Made by a program: the position numbers and the translations under genes. A DNA stretch of 33,865 nucleotides. Source: an uncultured Rickettsiales bacterium (lineage in GTDB: Bacteria; Pseudomonadota; Alphaproteobacteria; Rs-D84). The notes beneath the pieces are model-generated. The model was not told the DNA's origin and did not search any database. It saw only the letters and a program-made list of their open reading frames with translations. The stretch spans positions 1 through 33,865 of the forward strand of contig UROD01000003.1 of the NCBI GenBank assembly GCA_900549365.1, read 5' to 3'. Below are positions 7,915 through 14,283 of the stretch, in pieces; the stretch's first letter is position 1; the number at the start of each line of letters is the position of its first letter.

Positions 7915-7958
7915 ATAATCGGCGGACACTCATATCTACCGCCACTCTAATTTATTCA
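7915..7958. repeat. Remnant of a third palindromic element
   Basis: A short stem GGCGG (7921-7925) with CCGCC (7939-7943) is followed by ACTCTAATTTATTCA (7944-7958), which is the right-arm end of copies 1 and 2 with one change. The left outer arm is missing. I read it as a deleted or decayed third copy. Confidence 0.6.
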
Positions 7959-7996
7959 CATTTACAGATTCAAAATAGGCGGAATACATTTTTCCC

Positions 7997-8026
7997 TTGT
8001 GTATAGTTGTTTTTTATGTTTATATC
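7997..8026 (+). promoter_or_regulatory. Promoter of the structured RNA
   Basis: TTGTGT (7997-8002) and TTATAT or TATATC (8020-8026) are 17-18 bases apart. The predicted start (about 8031-8033) coincides with the first base of the first hairpin (8033), which supports a real transcript beginning there. Confidence 0.45.
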
Positions 8027-8031
8027 ACTGT

Positions 8032-8276
8032 TGCCAGTGGGTATTCCATTGGCGGGGTGTCGAAACCCTTTATCAAGATGACCGCACTATGCGGCATAAA
8101 GTACGGACGGTAGAGATTTCGGCATCGCGTGGATTTTTGTCCGTGCGATGTTTTGTTTTCTGATGCCGTCACCCCCAACCAAGCGGTTGGAGGGTGGCTG
8201 AATATATTGAATATGCCCACAATTCTTGATAATTGTTTCGAACCTCCAACCACCTGAATTGTTTCGGTGGTTTTTT
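8032..8276 (+). ncRNA. Candidate structured leader or small RNA with attenuator
   Basis: This stretch of about 245 bases has no convincing protein gene but many pairings. These are GCCAGTGG/CCATTGGC (8033-8040 with 8046-8053), CCGCA-CTA-TGCGG enclosed by CTTTAT/ATAAAG (about 8068-8101), GTACGGAC/GTCCGTGC (8101-8108 with about 8139-8146), and CGGCAT/ATGCCG (about 8120-8168). A very strong hairpin follows at 8170-8196: 11 pairs, one bulged A, AAGC loop. GGTTGGAGG (8185-8193) can instead pair perfectly with CCTCCAACC (8243-8251), which in turn overlaps the terminator stem (8248-8272). That is the layout of a terminator/antiterminator switch ahead of the gene at 8310. I do not recognise it as TPP, cobalamin, glycine, SAM, RNase P, SRP or tmRNA. 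It may equally be a free small RNA. Confidence 0.5.
8248..8276 (+). terminator. Intrinsic terminator of the leader RNA
   Basis: AACCACC (8248-8254) pairs with GGTGGTT (8266-8272), extended inward by GAA/TTC, and is followed by a run of T (8271-8276). It lies 33 bases before the ATG at 8310. Without readthrough it would cut off the two downstream genes. Confidence 0.8.
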
Positions 8277-8309
8277 GTTTAATAAAAAAAACAACACAGG
8301 AGACCTAAA

Positions 8310-8678
8310 ATGCGAAAACTGCTAGTCCTTCCCCTGATGCTGGTTGCGATGCCATGCGCATTTGCACTTAATACAAACCCAATAACTTCGTCTTATGGTG
8401 AGCTTGCTGCATGCCACAGGCAGTGTACATTATCTTACTGTTATTCAAAAATAGAACCAGTATGCCCATCTGGGTGGACAACGAATAGTTCTGGTGTGTG
8501 CACCCGTAAAGGTGAAACAGGACACGATACAATAAATCACAGATATATAACAGCGGTGTTCAGTTCTTGTACCCCCACAACCGAGGAAGTGTGGTATTGT
8601 GCAAATTCGTGCCCGCGTGGTTGCGAATACTGTTGTCCTACTGGGGAGTCCTCGTGTACGACATGTCCAAAAATCTAA
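8310..8678 (+). CDS. Secreted cysteine-rich protein (122 residues)
   Basis: This is an unrecognised small protein. The first 20 residues (MRKLLVLPLMLVAMPCAFA) form a clear Sec signal peptide. The rest holds 13 cysteines in about 100 residues, often as CxxC or CxxxC pairs (CHRQC, CANSC, CEYCC, CTTCP), which suggests a disulfide-stabilised extracellular or periplasmic domain. The start is fixed by AGGAG eight bases upstream. It lies 13 bases before a second cysteine-rich gene and 33 bases after a terminator that may control it. No catalytic motif is visible. A role at the cell surface, in binding or as a secreted effector, is only inference. Confidence 0.8.
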   Translation: MRKLLVLPLMLVAMPCAFALNTNPITSSYGELAACHRQCTLSYCYSKIEPVCPSGWTTNSSGVCTRKGETGHDTINHRYITAVFSSCTPTTEEVWYCANSCPRGCEYCCPTGESSCTTCPKI

Positions 8679-8691
8679 GAGGAGGGGATAA

Positions 8692-8973
8692 ATGAAAAAA
8701 ATAATTACTGCGTTATTTATTGTGTTTATTACAGCAGGCGTACACGCGGAATGCACAGCGACATTCTCTTATTCGTGCGAGGCCGGTTACTATCTGGTTG
8801 GTGTAAATTGTTATCGATGTCCCGCGGTTGGCAGCCAATATCCAACAACAGTTGATCAAAATACCGGAGGTATAACATCGTGCTGTTTCCCGTCAGGGAC
8901 AGAGGTAGAATTTGAAAACAGTAACGGTTCAGGCACAGAGGTATATCAAGAAAAGTGTTGTTATTCTGAATAA
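8692..8973 (+). CDS. Secreted cysteine-rich protein (93 residues)
   Basis: This small protein has a signal peptide (about residues 1-19, cut after HA) and 8 cysteines in the mature part. The segment 'CEAGYYLVGVNCYRCP' has the C..GYY....C..CP spacing found in EGF-, TNFR- or VSP-like cysteine repeats; similarity of spacing is seen, homology is not claimed. A very strong AGGAGGGG ribosome site precedes the ATG. It is co-directional with the preceding cysteine-rich gene and followed at once by a strong terminator, so the two form a dedicated two-gene unit. Confidence 0.8.
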   Translation: MKKIITALFIVFITAGVHAECTATFSYSCEAGYYLVGVNCYRCPAVGSQYPTTVDQNTGGITSCCFPSGTEVEFENSNGSGTEVYQEKCCYSE

Positions 8974-9006
8974 AAAATCAGCGCGCAATTTTGCGCGCTG
9001 ATTTTT
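8973..9006. terminator. Strong bidirectional terminator
   Basis: A 14-bp perfect stem (8973-8986 with 8993-9006) with GCGCGC core and six-base loop is flanked by A- and T-runs. It serves the cysteine-rich pair on the plus strand and the lptG-xerD-J-domain operon on the minus strand, and it overlaps the J-domain stop codon at 9005. Confidence 0.9.
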
Positions 9007-9502
9007 ATTTCTTTCCAAAGTGTTTTTTCAGTATTTGGTATGCATTGTTTACCTTGGTAAATTCGCTGGCGTTTGCCGTGCCACCTGTATCGGGGTGGTA
9101 TTTTTTCGCCAGTGCGCGATACTTTGCCCCGATTTCGCGCATCGTCGCCGTCGGGGGCAGGTTTAACGTTTTTAATGCGTTGCTGATTGTTGCGTTCGGA
9201 CGTGGCTTTGGCGCGACGTGGTCAAATGCGCTGCGTCCCATGATAAAATCATTCAGGAATTTTACATAGTCCGCTTCGTCTTTGTTGGCGGCGTCCTTGT
9301 CTTTCAGGGGTGCGCCAAATGTTTGACGTTCCCAGTCGGCCTCGATTTCATCAGGGGTCATATCGGCATAGAAGTTCCAATTCTTGTTATATTCCGCCGC
9401 GTGTTCCTGACAGAACCACCAGTATTCTTTCAAATCACGCGATTTAGGCGCGCGACACGTGCCGGCCTTGGTACAGCCAGTATGATCACATTTACGTATC
9501 AT
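9005..9502 (-). CDS. J-domain protein with N-terminal cysteine cluster
   Basis: In this 165-residue protein the last 65 residues form a DnaJ-like J domain ('LNLPPTATMREIGAKYRALAKKYHPD') with HPD at 136-138, which stimulates the ATPase of DnaK-type Hsp70. It lacks the Gly/Phe, zinc-finger and C-terminal domains of full DnaJ. The N-terminus has C5, C10, C16, C31 and H34, and could bind a metal. Such short J proteins are common next to other genes in alphaproteobacteria. Its ATG overlaps the xerD stop by four bases (ATGA), so it is the last cistron of the operon. Confidence 0.9.
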   Translation of the reverse strand: MIRKCDHTGCTKAGTCRAPKSRDLKEYWWFCQEHAAEYNKNWNFYADMTPDEIEADWERQTFGAPLKDKDAANKDEADYVKFLNDFIMGRSAFDHVAPKPRPNATISNALKTLNLPPTATMREIGAKYRALAKKYHPDTGGTANASEFTKVNNAYQILKKHFGKK

Positions 9503-10371
9503 TTTATATCGTCCATTGATTTTGCATGCCCCAGCGGGTGATGTGCCACAACCGTTTCACGCAGTTGTTCGGGCATTACATGTGTATAAATTTGCGTTGT
9601 TGAAATATCTTCGTGCCCCAGCATTGTTTGTATCGCGCGCAGGTTCGCGCCACCTGCCAACAAATGCGATGCAAACGAATGACGCAATACGTGTGGCGAC
9701 ACGCGGTGCGGGTCAATGCCAGACAGAACAGCACATTTTTTCAGTATCTTGAAAAAACCATCACGGGTGATGTGACCTGATGCGCCGTTGGACGGAAAAA
9801 CGTATTTTGATTTTTCGTCGTCACGCATCGCCAGCCATTTATTCAATGCCGCAACCGCGCCCGCATGCATGGGGACAATGCGTTCCTTGGCCCCTTTGCC
9901 ATGAATCAATAATTTGTCGCCCAGAATCGCTGTCACGGGTAATTCACACAATTCAGATACGCGCAGGCCCGATGCGTATACCAATTCAATCATTGCGCGC
10001 AGACGCACCGAATTTTTTATGTCGCCCGCCGATGAAATCAATAATTCTATTTCGTCCACCGTCAAAAATTTAGGCAGCGCGCGCGCACGTTTGGGCAATT
10101 CCAGATTTGCCGCCGGATTTTCTGTGATAATTTTTTCCAGCATCAAAAATTTATAGAACCCACGCAATGCGCTGGCGTGACGGGCAATAGACGATGCCTT
10201 GTCAGGCAGAGATGCCAGATAATTTTGGACGTCGTCCGCCGTGGCCGACATCAGACCACCCGATAATGCCGCATCGGCCGCACGCAAATCAGAACTGTAA
10301 CTGTCCAGTGTTTTTGCACTGCGTCCTTTTTCAGCGGACAGGGCCTCTAAAAACACATCTATATAGTTCAT
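9499..10371 (-). CDS. xerD: Tyrosine recombinase XerD (XerC possible)
   Basis: This 290-residue site-specific recombinase resolves chromosome dimers at dif together with its partner and FtsK (ftsK lies in this window at 19030). It has an N-terminal SAM-like core-binding domain ('MNYIDVFLEALSAEKGRSAKTLDSY'). Its catalytic domain has the full set: Arg in 'ASGLRVSELCEL', Lys in 'GKGAKERIVP', 'HVLRHSFASHLL' (HxxR), His in 'LGHEDISTTQIYTH' and the Tyr of that block. I start it at the ATG at 10371, which overlaps the stop of the upstream 45-codon gene as ATGA. An in-frame TTG at 10455 would run over that gene. XerC cannot be excluded from sequence alone. Confidence 0.9.
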   Translation of the reverse strand: MNYIDVFLEALSAEKGRSAKTLDSYSSDLRAADAALSGGLMSATADDVQNYLASLPDKASSIARHASALRGFYKFLMLEKIITENPAANLELPKRARALPKFLTVDEIELLISSAGDIKNSVRLRAMIELVYASGLRVSELCELPVTAILGDKLLIHGKGAKERIVPMHAGAVAALNKWLAMRDDEKSKYVFPSNGASGHITRDGFFKILKKCAVLSGIDPHRVSPHVLRHSFASHLLAGGANLRAIQTMLGHEDISTTQIYTHVMPEQLRETVVAHHPLGHAKSMDDIK

Positions 10372-10505
10372 GGATACAGCACAACTTCGGTCATATTTTG
10401 TGGGGCGGGAAATGATATAATCATCAGCACCACCAGAATGAAAATCAGTGACCAAATTATAATCTTGTTACGTGTTGTATGATTGTGTCTGTTATTCAGT
10501 GGCAT
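10368..10505 (-). CDS. 45-residue single-span membrane peptide, easily overlooked
   Basis: Between lptG and xerD lies an ATG-to-TGA frame of 45 codons. It begins with a basic, polar stretch (MPLNNRHNHTTRNK), then a hydrophobic helix of about 19 residues (IIIWSLIFILVVLMIISF), then a short polar tail ending VVLYP. This is the shape of a single-span inner-membrane peptide with its N-terminus in the cytoplasm. A GGGGA site precedes the ATG. Its TGA overlaps the xerD ATG by four bases (ATGA), and its start lies 12 bases after the lptG stop, so translation is probably coupled. No function is recognised; a link to LptG or to the divisome is speculation. Confidence 0.65.
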   Translation of the reverse strand: MPLNNRHNHTTRNKIIIWSLIFILVVLMIISFPAPQNMTEVVLYP

Positions 10506-10517
10506 AGTATTTCCCCA

Positions 10518-11579
10518 TTAGATTGTATCAAAACTGGCGATAAATGTTGCCGCCATGGCGATAATAATCAGTTGTGGCGCAACAATTGCCAAAATTGGTG
10601 GCAATGCACCCGTCGCCCCCAGTGCGTTAAACATATTGGTTAAAAAGTACAGTGCAAAACATGTAATAATCCCCAATGCGAATTTTGTGCCAAAACTGTA
10701 ATTGCGGCGTTGGCGGGTCTGTGAAAATGCAATACCCAATGTTGCCATTGCAATCAATGATAATGGCAAGAATACCAATGTCCACAGTTGTACCCAATGC
10801 CCGCGTACCGGTGCCCCAATGGATTCCATCTTGGAAATAAATGATGGTAATTGCCAGAATGAAATCTGGTCTGGTTGCAGATATCTGTCCAGAACGGTGC
10901 GTGGGTTCAGTAATGTTTTGGTTTGCCATTCTTGGGTCTTCATTTGGCCGTTTGCGTCCCATACGTTTGCGCGCGTGGCACTCAACCCATCGTCCGACAG
11001 GGTGATATTTTCGGCCTCGACCCGTGTGGTCAGTTTGAAAGATGTGTCTTGGGCATAAATGGTTGCATTTTGAAACACCAATGCGTCACCCGATTTACGC
11101 ATGCCAGTTGCGTTCATTGTGATATATCCCGCGTCAGATGATTCACGCAACCAAATTGCACCATCAATCAATTTCAGGTGGTCGGATGTAATGGTCTGGT
11201 TGCTCAGTTTAACCGAATATGGATTTACGACCGTTGTGGCAAATATGCCAATCAGCACCGCGCCAAGCAGGAATGGGCGTGATGACTGGTACGGGGACAG
11301 ACCCGCACTGGCAACAATAATACTCTCGCTGGATTTGGTCAGGTTATAAGACGCCAGCAGTGTTCCCATAAACACCGCCAATGGTAAAAACAGTGGCACG
11401 TATTCCAACAGACGCGTCCACGATTCCGCCAATGCCGCCACCGCCGTCGGGTTTGATGGCAACCGTTCAACAAACGTAATTGCAAAAATAATGCCGCAAA
11501 CAACCAGCATTACCAGTCCAACGCCCGAAAAAAAGCGTCGCAACAAGAATCTGGTTAAAATAGTTGGTTTTAATGTCAT
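10518..11579 (-). CDS. lptG: LPS export permease LptG (YjgP/YjgQ family)
   Basis: This 353-residue inner-membrane protein is of the LptF/LptG family, which with LptB2 extracts LPS from the inner membrane and hands it to LptC/A. The N-terminal helices (about residues 10-35 and 60-120), a central periplasmic beta-jellyroll (about 130-255) and three C-terminal helices with 'FALGIITCFALYFLTNMFNALGATGALPP' in their second part match LptG better than LptF. Length is normal (about 360). It is the first gene of a four-gene operon with the 45-codon peptide, xerD and the J-domain gene. Its promoter shares a -35 hexamer with greA. Confidence 0.88.
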   Translation of the reverse strand: MTLKPTILTRFLLRRFFSGVGLVMLVVCGIIFAITFVERLPSNPTAVAALAESWTRLLEYVPLFLPLAVFMGTLLASYNLTKSSESIIVASAGLSPYQSSRPFLLGAVLIGIFATTVVNPYSVKLSNQTITSDHLKLIDGAIWLRESSDAGYITMNATGMRKSGDALVFQNATIYAQDTSFKLTTRVEAENITLSDDGLSATRANVWDANGQMKTQEWQTKTLLNPRTVLDRYLQPDQISFWQLPSFISKMESIGAPVRGHWVQLWTLVFLPLSLIAMATLGIAFSQTRQRRNYSFGTKFALGIITCFALYFLTNMFNALGATGALPPILAIVAPQLIIIAMAATFIASFDTI

Positions 11580-11587
11580 AATTAAAA

Positions 11588-11616
11588 AGTATAACCTGTT
11601 GATTTGATAATTGCAA
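11588..11616 (-). promoter_or_regulatory. lptG promoter
   Basis: On the minus strand TTGCAA (11616-11611) and TATACT (11593-11588) are spaced by 17 bases. The -35 hexamer is a perfect palindrome and is also the -35 of the greA promoter on the other strand. Confidence 0.55.
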
Positions 11617-11638
11617 AATTAAAATGAATGCTTATAAT
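11611..11638 (+). promoter_or_regulatory. greA-mutL promoter
   Basis: TTGCAA (11611-11616) and a perfect TATAAT (11633-11638) are spaced by 16 bases. Predicted transcription starts near 11645, leaving about 22 bases before the greA ATG. Confidence 0.6.
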
Positions 11639-11666
11639 TTCAGGTACGAAAATAGGATTTATAAAA

Positions 11667-12137
11667 ATGGATAAAAGACCAATATCGCGCCAGGGGTTTG
11701 ACTCGCTGGTGAAAGAATTAAAAGACCTGAAAGAAGTTCAGCGTCCGGAAATATTGAAAACCGTCCAATGGGCACGTTCGCTGGGCGATTTGTCTGAAAA
11801 TGCCGATTACAGTGCGGCCAAGGAAAAGCAACGTCAGATTGACAAGCGTATTCAGTTTATCGAAGGGGTAATTGAAAACGCCGCGATTATTGATGTGGAT
11901 TCGTTGACTGGTGACCGTGTGATGTTTGGCGCGCGCGTTGTCGCCGAAGACGAAGATGGCAATCGTATGCAGTGTCGGATTCTGTCAGACATTGAATCTG
12001 ATGGCAAGCAGGTTATTTCGTGCACGTCGCCGGTTGGGCGTGCAATGATTGGACGGTGCGTTGGGGATACTTGTATTGTAAAATTGCCGTCTGGGGAAAA
12101 AGAATTTGAAATTTTGGACGTTAAATTCAAAGAATAA
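11667..12137 (+). CDS. greA: Transcription elongation factor GreA
   Basis: The 156-residue product fits the usual GreA length (about 157). The N-terminal coiled coil carries the acidic tip 'LGDLSENADY' (about residues 40-49), which enters the RNA polymerase secondary channel and promotes cleavage of backtracked RNA. The C-terminal FKBP-like domain contains 'SPVGRAMIGRCVGD'. The ATG at 11667 gives the normal family start; an in-frame upstream ATG at 11628 would precede the transcription start. Only a weak AGGA lies ahead of it. mutL follows after 6 bases, so the two are co-transcribed. Confidence 0.95.
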   Translation: MDKRPISRQGFDSLVKELKDLKEVQRPEILKTVQWARSLGDLSENADYSAAKEKQRQIDKRIQFIEGVIENAAIIDVDSLTGDRVMFGARVVAEDEDGNRMQCRILSDIESDGKQVISCTSPVGRAMIGRCVGDTCIVKLPSGEKEFEILDVKFKE

Positions 12138-12143
12138 TCGCAT

Positions 12144-13871
12144 ATGCCTGTACGCGTCTTGCCCGATTTTTTGATAAACCAAATTGCCGCCGGCGAGGTT
12201 GTAGAACGTCCCGCCAGTGTGGTCAAAGAACTGGTTGAAAATGCGCTGGACGCGGGTGCAGACCAGATTATGATTGATGTCGCCGATGGCGGACGTACCC
12301 TGATTACGGTTGTTGATAATGGGTCGGGCATGTCACGCGATGATTTGATGCGCAGTGTTACGCGACACGCAACATCAAAGTTGCCTGATGATGATTTGTT
12401 AAATATCAACTTTATGGGTTTTCGTGGCGAGGCGTTGCCGTCAATCGCGTCTGTGTCTGATATGACGATTGATACATGCAACGGCGCGGACGAAAATGGT
12501 TGGCAACTGGACGCCAGTACCGGTGATGTGCGACCGTCTGATTGGGATGCGGGGACGCGTATTCGTGTGGCAAACCTGTTTGCGCGCACGCCGGCGCGGT
12601 TGAAATTCTTGCGCGCAGATAGGGCGGAAATGATTTCTGTGTTGGACGTTGTGCGTCGTTTGGCAATGGCGCGACCCGATGTCGGTTTTACACTGAATAA
12701 CAAATGGCGATTCCCAAAAAATCAGAATATGAATGACCGCATTGTTGCGGTTATGGGCGATGATGTGGCAGGACGTATGATACCGGTTGATGCATTCAGT
12801 GCGTCGGATGCTGGCATTGAATTGCACGGGTTTATTTCAGAACCAACATTGCGTCGTGCTTCGTCGGTGGACCAGTATCTGTTTGTAAATGGTCGCCCAG
12901 TAAAAGATAAAGTTTTGGTTGGCGCATTGCGTGCGGCATATATGGACGTAATGCATGCGCGTGAATTTCCGCTGTGTGCACTGTATTTGACCGTACCACC
13001 ACGCAGTGTTGATGTGAATGTATCACCGGCCAAGACAGAGGTACATTTCTTGGAACCGGCGCATATTCGTGGGTTTATTATCAAAAATTTGCGTGCGGCA
13101 TTGGCGCGTACTATGAACCAGACGCCAAATATTGATATCGCGCATCACACGCCACGTGAATTTGAAATGTTGGGCGCACCTGCGGCGGTACGTATGGATT
13201 TTGGTATTGCGCCCGCCGCGCTGCGCGTACATCAGCCAGAGCAGGGCGCGGTTTTTAAGCCCGCTATGTCTGCACCGTCAAGTGCACCATCTGATACCGA
13301 CGCAATGCAGCCATTGGGGCGTGTGATTGGTCAAATTGGTAACAAGTATATTCTGGCGGCATCGGGCGATAATCTGGTTGTGGTTGACCAGCATGCGGCG
13401 CATGAACGCATCACGTATGAAAAATTGCGGCAACATACAATAAAAACACAACCATTGTTGACACCGATTGTTGTATCTATGCGCGCTGATGATGTGGTTG
13501 CGGTATTGACCGTTGCAGATGAAATGCGGGCGTCAGGGTTGCATATTGATGCGTTTGGTGATGATGCCATTGCCATTTTTGAAAAGCCCGCCGATTGGGA
13601 TTTGAACTGGGCAAACCTGTTTCACGACATCGCGGACGAGGTTCGCGCCAACGGGCATTCGTCGCAACTGGGTGAACGTTTGCATCTGAAACTGGCGAAT
13701 TATGCGTGCCATCACAGTGTTCGCGCGGGTCAGGCGTTGGACATGGCGTCGTGTGATGCGCTGTTGCGTGCGATTGAAAATACCGCGCGCGCGGGCCAGT
13801 GTAATCACGGCCGACCAGTGTATAAATTTATCCCTATTGCCGATATGGACACATGGTTTGAACGTATATAA
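12144..13871 (+). CDS. mutL: DNA mismatch repair protein MutL, endonuclease type
   Basis: This 575-residue MutL couples MutS mismatch recognition to strand removal. The N-terminal GHKL ATPase is intact: 'LVENALDAGA' (about residues 30-39), 'DNGSGM' (about 60-65), 'GFRGEAL' (about 92-98). The C-terminal domain has DQHA(x2)E(x4)E at about 415-426, the metal site of MutL proteins that nick DNA themselves, plus 'ACHHSVRAG' and 'CNHGRP' in place of the usual CPHGRP. This fits an organism without MutH. The usual 'DVNVHPAK' reads DVNVSPAK. A terminator follows 10 bases into the gap. Confidence 0.95.
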   Translation: MPVRVLPDFLINQIAAGEVVERPASVVKELVENALDAGADQIMIDVADGGRTLITVVDNGSGMSRDDLMRSVTRHATSKLPDDDLLNINFMGFRGEALPSIASVSDMTIDTCNGADENGWQLDASTGDVRPSDWDAGTRIRVANLFARTPARLKFLRADRAEMISVLDVVRRLAMARPDVGFTLNNKWRFPKNQNMNDRIVAVMGDDVAGRMIPVDAFSASDAGIELHGFISEPTLRRASSVDQYLFVNGRPVKDKVLVGALRAAYMDVMHAREFPLCALYLTVPPRSVDVNVSPAKTEVHFLEPAHIRGFIIKNLRAALARTMNQTPNIDIAHHTPREFEMLGAPAAVRMDFGIAPAALRVHQPEQGAVFKPAMSAPSSAPSDTDAMQPLGRVIGQIGNKYILAASGDNLVVVDQHAAHERITYEKLRQHTIKTQPLLTPIVVSMRADDVVAVLTVADEMRASGLHIDAFGDDAIAIFEKPADWDLNWANLFHDIADEVRANGHSSQLGERLHLKLANYACHHSVRAGQALDMASCDALLRAIENTARAGQCNHGRPVYKFIPIADMDTWFERI

Positions 13872-13897
13872 AAACAAGGGGCGCAAGCCCTTGTTTT
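13871..13897 (+). terminator. greA-mutL terminator
   Basis: AAAACAAGGG (13871-13880) pairs with CCCTTGTTTT (13888-13897) over a 7-base loop, followed by more T. An alternative register forms GGGC-GCAA-GCCC with a GNRA loop. Confidence 0.85.
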
Positions 13898-13902
13898 TTG
13901 CC

Positions 13903-13931
13903 TTTACAGGTGCGCTTTTTTTTACTATCTT
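13903..13931 (+). promoter_or_regulatory. Promoter of the yajC-secDF operon
   Basis: TTTACA (13903-13908) and TATCTT (13926-13931) are spaced by 17 bases. Transcription would begin about 22 bases before the yajC ATG. Confidence 0.45.
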
Positions 13932-13959
13932 TTGTGCATAAATACCAAGGAGAAATAGC

Positions 13960-14271
13960 ATGGAAGAAACAACAGTCGTTGTTGAAAATGGTGCAAACAT
14001 TGCACAAACCGCAACAGGGGATTGGTGGGGAATGTTGCTGTATTGTGCGGTTGTGTTTGGAATAATTTATCTGTTTATGGTGCGCCCGAACAAGCGCAGA
14101 ATGGCGGAATACCAGAAAATGTTGGACGCATTGCGGGTTGGTAATCGCGTTATGGCGGCGGGTATTTACGGCACTATTAAAAAGATAAATGAAAAAACAA
14201 TTGAAATGGAAGTGGCCAAAGGTGTTGTTATTGAGGTTAATAAAAACGCCGTTGCCAGCGTTGAACAATAA
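13960..14271 (+). CDS. yajC: Preprotein translocase subunit YajC
   Basis: This 103-residue inner-membrane protein has one span ('MLLYCAVVFGIIYLFMV', about residues 25-41) followed at once by the family signature RPNKRRMAEYQKM and a small cytoplasmic domain ('VGNRVMAAGIYGTIKKINEKTIEMEVAKGV'). YajC joins SecD and SecF in the complex that assists SecYEG. AAGGAG precedes the ATG. secD starts 12 bases downstream. Confidence 0.95.
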   Translation: MEETTVVVENGANIAQTATGDWWGMLLYCAVVFGIIYLFMVRPNKRRMAEYQKMLDALRVGNRVMAAGIYGTIKKINEKTIEMEVAKGVVIEVNKNAVASVEQ

Positions 14272-14283
14272 AGGGTTTTGATT

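Noticed and set aside
7702..7958. CRISPR array
   Set aside because: There are only two to three repeats of about 105 bp, each an inverted repeat without constant-length unique spacers, and no cas genes nearby.
8020..8253. 77-codon frame on the minus strand
   Set aside because: It lies over strongly paired RNA sequence, has no ribosome site and no recognisable protein features.
8032..8276. tmRNA, RNase P, SRP RNA or a known riboswitch
   Set aside because: I looked for the conserved cores (tmRNA ends and tag, GAGGAAAGTC-type RNase P block, SRP tip, TPP CTGAGA, cobalamin box, SAM-II pattern) and found none.
10371..10455. Longer xerD starting at TTG 10455
   Set aside because: It would overlap the coupled 45-codon gene, and the ATG at 10371 gives the normal XerC/D length and an ATGA junction.
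11852..12703. 283-codon frame antisense to greA/mutL
   Set aside because: Low-complexity Ser/Arg/Thr-rich product typical of a shadow frame of GC-skewed codons; both sense genes are certain.
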